Shown piece by piece: positions 1 to 3,959 of a stretch of DNA of 8,931 nucleotides. Where the stretch lies: the NCBI GenBank assembly GCA_023428805.1, contig JAEYWW010000066.1, positions 1 through 8,931 of the forward strand. Direction: 5' to 3'. The DNA is from Armatimonadota bacterium. Its GTDB lineage: Bacteria; Armatimonadota; Fimbriimonadia; Fimbriimonadales; Fimbriimonadaceae. Position numbers and translations under genes: made by a program. The first letter of the stretch is position 1; each line of letters starts with the position of its first letter. The notes under the pieces are model-generated. The model made no database searches. It had not been told where the DNA came from and was given only the letters and a program-made list of their open reading frames with translations.

Positions 1-435
1 CTCCTGCTTCCCCTGCGCCTGCCAGACGATCTGGTTGTTTTTGACCAGGAAGAATGCTGGCACATTCTCGACCTTCCATTCCTTCCACCCCTTTCCTTCC
101 GCATCCAAAAGAACGGGGTTGGGAAAAGGCTTGGCCTTCAGATGCTTCGCCACGTCGGCCGGAGTCTCGTCGATGGAGATGCTGAGCATGTCGAACTTTT
201 CGCTCTTGTGCTCGGCATAAAGCTCCTTGATCATCGGCTCCATCTCCTTGCAGGAGGCACACCAGGTCGCCCAAAACTCGATGAGAACCAGCTTCCCTTC
301 CTTCTTGAGCTTGTCATTGGTCCATTTCTGGCCCTTGGTGTCCTTCAGTTCGAGTTTCGGCATCGGACGAGGCAGGGCTGGCTGCTTCTGCTCGGGAGAT
401 GCGAGAATCGCTGCGGCAATGAAGAGCGTGACCAT
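1..435 (-). CDS. TlpA/ResA-type thioredoxin-fold protein, C-terminus cut off by window edge
   Basis: A periplasmic thiol-disulfide protein is the likely product. 145 residues are visible and the frame is still open at base 1. A short hydrophobic N-terminus (residues 2-12, without a strong positive charge) could be an export signal. The thioredoxin fold follows: strand LVLIEFWATW, redox motif WCASC (Cys59, Cys62), strand MLSISID, and the cis-Pro segment NVPAFFLV (Pro126), as in TlpA/ResA/thioredoxin-like families. The ATG at 435-433 is the only reasonable start, because an in-frame TGA (the stop of the upstream gene) lies one codon before it. The gene is therefore translationally coupled to the YHS-barrel gene. 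By family knowledge such proteins reduce disulfides or apo-metal sites outside the cytoplasm. A role in keeping the Cys clusters of its two operon partners reduced is inference. The family call is secure; the partner is not. Confidence 0.88.
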   Translation of the reverse strand, partial: MVTLFIAAAILASPEQKQPALPRPMPKLELKDTKGQKWTNDKLKKEGKLVLIEFWATWCASCKEMEPMIKELYAEHKSEKFDMLSISIDETPADVAKHLKAKPFPNPVLLDAEGKGWKEWKVENVPAFFLVKNNQIVWQAQGKQE

Positions 436-438
436 CTT

Positions 439-1662
439 TCAGAATCCAAATGCGACGCTGAAGCCGATATATCGGCTCCGCGCCAAGATCAGGCTGACCG
501 CCGCCTTGTCGAACATCTTGGTGGCCAGAAGGTGGGTGTAGTCCCCGTCGTTGATCGCCTGCAGCGTCCAGCTTGGGGCAAAGTTCCAGTTCACCCCGAA
601 TGGGAACACGGTTCGACCGTCGAAGGTGTTCGTCTTCACGCTGACAAACGGAGTGAAGGGCGATCCCTCGAAGCTCTTGGCGAAGGTCAGGAAGAATGCC
701 TGTCCGCGAGGTGTTGACAGACGATCAGAAGCCGCGCCAAACACAACGCTCGGGGTGTTCGTGGTCTCGGGAGTCACAAACCAGGTGAAGCGGGGCATGA
801 CCAGCGCATCGCCATCGCTCTTTCGCAGATAGCCGAAAGGGTCGTCGCCAAACTCGGGAACGTGGCCGGTCTGGCTGTCCGAGCCCGAGCGTTCGAGGCC
901 GATGGAGAAATTGGAGGTCAGAGCGTAGTCCAAGGTGAGGCGGTGCCGCGCCGCGACATCATCCATCGCGATGAAGCGATAGTTCACCGTCCAGCCGCCG
1001 ATCTTGCCGTTCGTCATCAGCCGCGCCTCCCCCGCGCATCCCGCGCAGGTCGGCATCATGGCCTTGGTTCCGCCCGACTTGATCGCCTTGCCATCAACGC
1101 TGGTGACGGCATCCTTGTGCTTCTCGGCCCAATGATCAGGGTTGGAGGCAAAGCTCACATCGCATCCTCCGCAGCAGAAGTACCACCGGACGCCCTTGTG
1201 GTCCATGTAGCCTTCGGCTTGCGCGGGACTCTCCATTTTCGAGCCCATCACGGGGCAGGTCAGAGAATGCCTGCTCGGCGATGCGGCATAGAGTTCGGGC
1301 GATGACTCGAACTCCGCGCGGTTCTCCTGGGATTGGAAGAGCCAGCGGACTCCGTTGTAATCGAACGTCGCCTTGGCGTCTTCTTCGGTCACACGCTTGT
1401 GAGAGATCGGATCGAACAACGAAACGCCGACGACGGCCTGCTTCTCCTCCGCCTGCTTGAAAAATTCCTCCGGCTTCGCCTCGAATTCCTCCTGACACCC
1501 CCCGCAGCAGTAGCGGACGAGAATGCCTTTATAGATCGTCGAGCCCGCATCCTTGTGGATGGCTCCGCCCATGACGGGACAGGTGACTTTGGATTCAGTC
1601 TGCGCCAACGCACCGGCGCAAGCAACCAGAGTCAGCGCGATTGTCAAAGATTTCAGATTCAT
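439..1662 (-). CDS. Exported protein with three YHS/TRASH-like metal-binding repeats and a probable C-terminal beta-barrel
   Basis: 407 residues. Residues 1-20 form a signal peptide: Lys4, a hydrophobic core, and ALA before Gln21. A lipobox-like LVAC at 12-15 is an alternative. Three repeats follow. Repeat 1 (about 26-70) has CPVMGG and YCCGGC. Repeat 2 (about 79-126) has DPISHK and WLFQSQ, so it keeps the YHS frame but has no Cys. Repeat 3 (about 134-181) has CPVMGS and YFCCGGC. A CAGCAG motif (Cys206, Cys209) precedes about 190 residues of alternating polar/hydrophobic strands that end in Phe407, as outer-membrane barrels do. YHS and TRASH domains are known or predicted metal binders, so capture of a soft metal (Cu, Ag, Zn, Cd) at the periplasmic face of the outer membrane is inferred. 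The ATG at 1662 has a weak AAGAG site four bases upstream, inside a hairpin. The gene lies between the Cys-rich gene and the thioredoxin gene. I know no named family with this complete architecture. Confidence 0.85.
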   Translation of the reverse strand: MNLKSLTIALTLVACAGALAQTESKVTCPVMGGAIHKDAGSTIYKGILVRYCCGGCQEEFEAKPEEFFKQAEEKQAVVGVSLFDPISHKRVTEEDAKATFDYNGVRWLFQSQENRAEFESSPELYAASPSRHSLTCPVMGSKMESPAQAEGYMDHKGVRWYFCCGGCDVSFASNPDHWAEKHKDAVTSVDGKAIKSGGTKAMMPTCAGCAGEARLMTNGKIGGWTVNYRFIAMDDVAARHRLTLDYALTSNFSIGLERSGSDSQTGHVPEFGDDPFGYLRKSDGDALVMPRFTWFVTPETTNTPSVVFGAASDRLSTPRGQAFFLTFAKSFEGSPFTPFVSVKTNTFDGRTVFPFGVNWNFAPSWTLQAINDGDYTHLLATKMFDKAAVSLILARSRYIGFSVAFGF

Positions 1663-1665
1663 ATT

Positions 1666-1694
1666 GCTCTTGTTAGGGTTGTAGTGACAAGAGC
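1666..1694 (-). promoter_or_regulatory. 8-bp perfect hairpin covering the ribosome binding site of the YHS-barrel gene
   Basis: On the minus strand GCTCTTGT (1694-1687) and ACAAGAGC (1673-1666) are perfect complements around a 13-nt loop. The second arm contains AAGAG, the only Shine-Dalgarno-like run before the ATG at 1662, so the folded RNA would hide the ribosome binding site. It could instead be an operator dyad. The pairing is read directly; regulation is inferred. Confidence 0.5.
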
Positions 1695-1708
1695 CGATTG
1701 AGCTGGCG

Positions 1709-1731
1709 CAGATCGTCGGCGGCCCGATCTG
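1709..1731 (-). promoter_or_regulatory. 7-bp perfect hairpin in the spacer after the Cys-rich gene
   Basis: On the minus strand CAGATCG (1731-1725) and CGATCTG (1715-1709) pair perfectly around a 9-nt G+C-rich loop, starting seven bases after the stop of the Cys-rich gene. No U-run follows, so it is not a standard terminator. It may slow decay or set expression of the downstream genes, or form a pair with the hairpin at 1666-1694. Confidence 0.4.
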
Positions 1732-1737
1732 TCCGAA

Positions 1738-2163
1738 TCAAGCTGGAGGAGCGCGGGAGTCGCCTGGCTGAGGTGGAGGCCCGTTGGGCGGATGCTGACG
1801 AAGCCATGTGAACCTCTTTGAAGGAGCACACTCCCGGGTTATGGCAACGGCCAAATGGGGCGGGCGGATGATTGGAAAATCGATCAGAGAGATGCCGCCG
1901 GGAGCCAGCGTCGCGTCCGGCGCATGGTCGTTCTGCTTCGGTTTGAAGCATCGGCAGTCATCTTCTGTCTTCTGCTGATGACCATCGGGCTTTTCTTTGC
2001 CCTCCTTGTCACAGCAAGTCTCGGGTTCGGGCTTCTGCGATGCGCAGCAGGTGCAGGTCTTGGGATCGTGCGCGCACAGAGCAGAGGCTGCCGCCGCAAA
2101 CTGCGTCAGCAGGATCATCGCAGCCGCGCCGCAAAGCGCCAGTTTCCTGATGATGCTCCTCAA
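1738..2163 (-). CDS. Small Cys-rich exported protein with Pro-rich tail
   Basis: 141 residues, not recognised as a named family. Residues 1-28 look like a Sec signal peptide: Arg2, Arg6 and Lys7, a hydrophobic stretch from Leu8, and an AAAASA cleavage region. The mature part begins with a Cys/His segment: Cys30, Cys37, Cys39, Cys40, Cys50, Cys51, Cys70 and Cys72, in patterns such as CTCC, CC and CRC, with His32, His62 and Lys/Glu-rich linkers. A less polar middle follows, with one more Cys (Cys112), then the Pro-rich end HPPNGPPPQP. The Cys spacing suggests soft-metal binding, and its position first in a set with YHS and thioredoxin genes supports that. The start is TTG at 2163-2161 behind GAGGGG (2171-2166). 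No ATG or GTG in this frame keeps the whole signal peptide, since the next Met is residue 16. The reading frame is well supported; function is inferred. Confidence 0.72.
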   Translation of the reverse strand: MRSIIRKLALCGAAAMILLTQFAAAASALCAHDPKTCTCCASQKPEPETCCDKEGKEKPDGHQQKTEDDCRCFKPKQNDHAPDATLAPGGISLIDFPIIRPPHLAVAITRECAPSKRFTWLRQHPPNGPPPQPGDSRAPPA

Positions 2164-2184
2164 AGCCCCTCGTAGATATTGAAC

Positions 2185-2213
2185 GCAAAGATACCCCGGG
2201 GGGTTCCCTTTGC
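2185..2213. promoter_or_regulatory. 29-bp inverted repeat between divergent genes, possible operator or leader hairpin
   Basis: GCAAAG (2185-2190) and CTTTGC (2208-2213) are perfect complements. Inside them ACCC (2193-2196) can pair with GGGT (2201-2204) across a C/G-only core. It lies just downstream of the predicted start of transcription of the minus-strand promoter, where a repressor would block transcription or where the RNA would form a 5' hairpin. It does not have the arrangement of a MerR-type operator, which sits between the -35 and -10 boxes. No regulator gene is visible in the window. Confidence 0.45.
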
Positions 2214-2221
2214 TGTCTGAA

Positions 2222-2251
2222 ATCCTAAAGAGAGAATCCCATTTGAGTCAA
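2222..2251 (-). promoter_or_regulatory. Candidate sigma-70-type promoter for the Cys-rich/YHS/thioredoxin genes
   Basis: Read on the minus strand, TTGACT (2251-2246) is separated by 18 bases from TAGGAT (2227-2222). This matches five of six and four of six bases of the consensus -35 and -10 boxes. Transcription would begin near 2215, about 50 nt before the TTG start at 2163. The -35 box sits in an 11-bp dyad (TTTGAGTCAAA, 2242-2252) directly against the pheS start, so the two genes may interfere with each other. No convincing plus-strand promoter for pheS was found in the same space. Confidence 0.4.
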
Positions 2252-2252
2252 A

Positions 2253-3260
2253 ATGAGTCCTTCCATGCCCTCCATCGCCGACATCATCCGAGAAGCCGAA
2301 TCTCTCATTGCTCAAGCGGAATCAACTGCTGTGCTTCGAGAGCTGGAGATTCGCTTTTTGGGCAAAAGCGGCGAGTTGACCGGACTGATGCGCGGCATCG
2401 GGCAGCTTCCGGCGGAAGAGCGTCCCGTCTTCGGACAAAAAGTCAACGAAGCCAAAGCCGCCCTGCAGACCGTCTTGGATGAGCGGACAGCCGCATTGAA
2501 GAAAGGCGAGCGCGCCGCCCAATTTGAATCTGAGCGGATCGATGTCAGCCTCCCGGGCCATCCTCCCCGTGCGGGGCGTGAGCATATTCTGCAGATCACG
2601 ACCAACAAGATCAAGGCCGTGCTCGGTGGAATGGGGTTCCAGTACTTCACCGGCCCTGAGCTTGAGGACTTCAAATACAATTTCGACGCCCTCAACTATC
2701 CGCCCGACCACCCCGCGATGGATGAACAGGACACGTTCTACATCACCGACGACCTGCTGCTCCGCACCCAATGCACGGCGATCCAGGGGCGGGTTTTCGA
2801 GACGACGGCGCCTCCGCTCCGCCGCTTCACGGTGGGCCGCACCTTCCGCAACGAAGCCGTTGACCGCACTCACGGACACACATTCCACCAGGTGGACTGC
2901 TTCATGATCGACGAAGGCGTTTCGATGGCGCACCTCAAAGGCACTCTTGGTTTGTTCGCCCGGGCGATGTTTGGCGATGAGGTCAAGGTTCGCTTCCGTC
3001 CCGACTTCTTCCCCTTCGTGGAACCGGGTGTGGACTACGCCATCTCCTCTCCAAAATTGTTCAATGGTCGCTGGATCGAACTCGGCGGTGCAGGCATGAT
3101 CCATCCGAACATTCTTGAGCGGTATGGAATCGACACGGAGCGCTACTCCGGGTTCGCGTTCGGCCTCGGTGTCGAACGCATCCCGATGCTCGCCTATGGT
3201 GTGGACGATCTGCGCCACTTCCTGGAAAGCGATCTCCGCTTCCTGGCGCAGTTTTCCTGA
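2253..3260 (+). CDS. pheS: Phenylalanine--tRNA ligase alpha subunit
   Basis: 335 residues, the normal length for bacterial PheS. The enzyme charges tRNA-Phe with phenylalanine in the cytoplasm as an (alpha-beta)2 tetramer with PheT. The N-terminal 90 residues form the helical tRNA-binding arm (LRELEIRFLGKSGELTGLM). The class II catalytic core follows: motif 1 region with HPAMDEQDTFY (153-163), motif 2 region with RTFRNEAVDRTHGHTFHQVD (196-215), FRPDFFPFVEPG (248-259), WIELGGAGMIHPN (274-286), and motif 3 GFAFGLGVERIPMLAYGVDD (300-319). The start is the ATG at 2253; a second ATG four codons later is possible. Neither has a strong Shine-Dalgarno site. Usually pheT follows pheS directly. Here it does not: the gene is followed by 700 bp of repeats and then the end of a converging metal-efflux operon. 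No catalytic residue appears to be missing. Confidence 0.97.
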   Translation: MSPSMPSIADIIREAESLIAQAESTAVLRELEIRFLGKSGELTGLMRGIGQLPAEERPVFGQKVNEAKAALQTVLDERTAALKKGERAAQFESERIDVSLPGHPPRAGREHILQITTNKIKAVLGGMGFQYFTGPELEDFKYNFDALNYPPDHPAMDEQDTFYITDDLLLRTQCTAIQGRVFETTAPPLRRFTVGRTFRNEAVDRTHGHTFHQVDCFMIDEGVSMAHLKGTLGLFARAMFGDEVKVRFRPDFFPFVEPGVDYAISSPKLFNGRWIELGGAGMIHPNILERYGIDTERYSGFAFGLGVERIPMLAYGVDDLRHFLESDLRFLAQFS

Positions 3261-3352
3261 CAACGCACATGCCGGCTAAAGCCCGCACCGCAAAGCTGGT
3301 GCTGAAATCCGGAGACGAGCCTCCTCAAAATGATGTCCTCCATCTTTGGCGT

Positions 3353-3370
3353 GCGGCGAGGCATCGCCGC
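3353..3370. repeat. Hairpin, 7-bp arms with 4-base loop
   Basis: GCGGCGA, loop GGCA, TCGCCGC: a perfect stem. A second perfect small stem, GCGGC-GGA-GCCGC, follows at 3379-3391. A third pairing (CCGCTCT at 3388-3394 with AGAGCGG at 3410-3416) competes with that one. Confidence 0.6.
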
Positions 3371-3468
3371 TTTCCCTTGCGGCGGAGCCGCTCTCGCAGC
3401 TATGGATCAAGAGCGGGAAGCCGCCTCCGGCGGAAGTGAAAGCGGTCATGTCTGCCCGCACTCCATAG

Positions 3469-3493
3469 AGCGCGAGATCATTCATGTCGCGCT
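3469..3493. repeat. Hairpin, 7-bp arms with 11-base loop
   Basis: AGCGCGA (3469-3475) pairs perfectly with TCGCGCT (3487-3493) around an 11-base loop, just before the G+C palindrome at 3501-3516. Confidence 0.5.
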
Positions 3494-3500
3494 TTGGCAT

Positions 3501-3520
3501 GGGCGGCGCGCCGCCCTTTT
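3501..3520 (+). terminator. Possible intrinsic terminator downstream of pheS
   Basis: GGGCGGC-GC-GCCGCCC is a perfect 16-bp palindrome, able to form GGGCGG/CCGCCC with a CGCG loop, followed on the plus strand by TTTT. It is about 240 bp after the pheS stop and would end pheS transcripts before they enter the converging operon. The T-run is short, so it may be only another member of the hairpin array. Confidence 0.35.
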
Positions 3521-3532
3521 GAACCTCTGCGA

Positions 3533-3577
3533 ACTGAAGTGCGGGAATCCGAGAGCCCCGCAGAAGCGGAGCGGTCC
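3533..3577 (+). repeat. 45-bp intergenic repeat, copy 1
   Basis: It differs from copy 2 (3654-3698) at only one of 45 bases. It includes the small hairpin CCGC-AGAA-GCGG (3558-3569) and the word CCGAGAGCCC (3549-3558), which is perfectly complementary to the inverted copy at 3606-3615. Confidence 0.75.
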
Positions 3578-3586
3578 GGGCAGAAC

Positions 3587-3635
3587 GGAGCGCTCGACTT
3601 CAGTTGGGCTCTCGGTCGTGCGCACTTTAGTGCGC
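3587..3635 (-). repeat. 45-bp intergenic repeat, diverged inverted copy
   Basis: Read on the minus strand it follows the same order as copies 1 and 2: a GCGCAC/GTGCGC hairpin (3620-3635), then CCGAGAGCCC (3615-3606), then an ACTGAAGT hairpin core, then GAGCG. It is diverged in sequence, but the two stems are still largely able to pair. Confidence 0.6.
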
Positions 3636-3650
3636 GGAAGGTTGGAGGTT

Positions 3651-3698
3651 CGCACTGAAGTGCGGGAATCCGAGAGCCCCGCTGAAGCGGAGCGGTCC
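3651..3698 (+). repeat. 45-bp intergenic repeat, copy 2 with two TGAA-loop hairpins
   Basis: This copy shows the unit most clearly: hairpin CGCAC-TGAA-GTGCG (3651-3664), linker with CCGAGAGCCC (3670-3679), hairpin CCGC-TGAA-GCGG (3679-3690), then AGCGGTCC. The part from 3654 matches copy 1 with one mismatch. Confidence 0.75.
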
Positions 3699-3722
3699 TT
3701 TCCAGAACTTGGGAGGGAGACG

Positions 3723-3785
3723 AGCCTCGCGGGAGCTCGGCCCTCCATCGCAACTTTTCTTGGAGGGCCGAACTCCTGTGAGGCT
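3723..3785. repeat. Long inverted repeat, 25-bp arms, 13-base loop
   Basis: The left arm (3723-3747) and right arm (3761-3785) are complementary at 22 of 25 positions. Two of the three exceptions are G-U pairs if the plus strand is transcribed. The loop is 3748-3760. No long T-run follows either arm, so it is not a textbook terminator, but an RNA stem of this size could stop or protect the converging transcripts. The 13-bp word covering its left end also occurs at 3311-3323. Confidence 0.65.
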
Positions 3786-3827
3786 GGGGCGCTCCCAATC
3801 CTCCTCAAAGCGTTCTCCATCGCGCAG

Positions 3828-3912
3828 GAGCACCAAGGTGCTCACTCCAGAGCTCGACCCAGGTCGAGCACTCCGAAGGTGCAGCACCAAGCTGACCGCC
3901 CGCAGCGGGGCG
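3828..3912. repeat. Cluster of small hairpins near the czcA end
   Basis: In order: GAGCAC-CAAG-GTGCTC (3828-3843), GCTCGAC-CCAG-GTCGAGC (3852-3869), an imperfect GCAC...GTGC (3868-3882), CAGC-ACCAA-GCTG (3882-3894), and CCGC-CCGCA-GCGG (3896-3908) with extra G+C pairing up to 3912. The arms differ in sequence, but the size and loop length are similar. Confidence 0.55.
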
Positions 3913-3959
3913 ATTCGGCTCAATCTTTTCGATGCGCAGAATTAAGAAACTGCATTTGA

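Larger units (their letters stand above)
3261..3959. other. Converging intergenic region made of short hairpins and repeats, no credible gene
   Basis: This 699-bp space lies between the ends of pheS (plus) and czcA (minus). Open frames exist on both strands, but they are Arg/Ser/Gly-rich, run through inverted repeats, and read the repeated units in different frames, so I call no gene. It holds at least ten short inverted repeats, many with loops of three or four bases: 3353-3370, 3379-3391, 3421-3433, 3469-3493, 3501-3516, 3620-3635, 3651-3664, 3679-3690, 3828-3843 and 3852-3869. It also has three copies of a ~45-bp unit and a long inverted repeat. The 13-bp word at 3311-3323 recurs at 3716-3728, and a cctcctcaaa...ctccatc block at 3320 recurs at 3800, so the region is a mosaic of shared modules. 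It resembles REP/BIME-type intergenic repeats. Confidence 0.75.

Noticed and set aside
2322..3263. A 313-codon open frame on the minus strand
   Set aside because: It is antisense to pheS, whose family match is unambiguous.
3269..3439. A 56-codon plus-strand frame starting eight bases after the pheS stop
   Set aside because: Its second half is an Arg/Ser run produced by the hairpins and it has no recognisable motif; pheT is clearly not here.
3276..3500. A 74-codon minus-strand frame
   Set aside because: It has a somewhat protein-like composition, but it lies wholly in the hairpin mosaic and has no clear ribosome binding site. A homologue search would be needed to revive it.
3533..3698. CRISPR array or integron attC sites
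   Set aside because: There are only two near-identical direct copies plus one inverted copy, no regular spacers, no cas genes or integrase, and no attC core sites.
3330..3959. A 209-codon plus-strand open frame in the repeat region
   Set aside because: It reads the 45-bp repeat copies in different frames, crosses many inverted repeats, and gives Arg/Ser/Ala-rich sequence without a domain.
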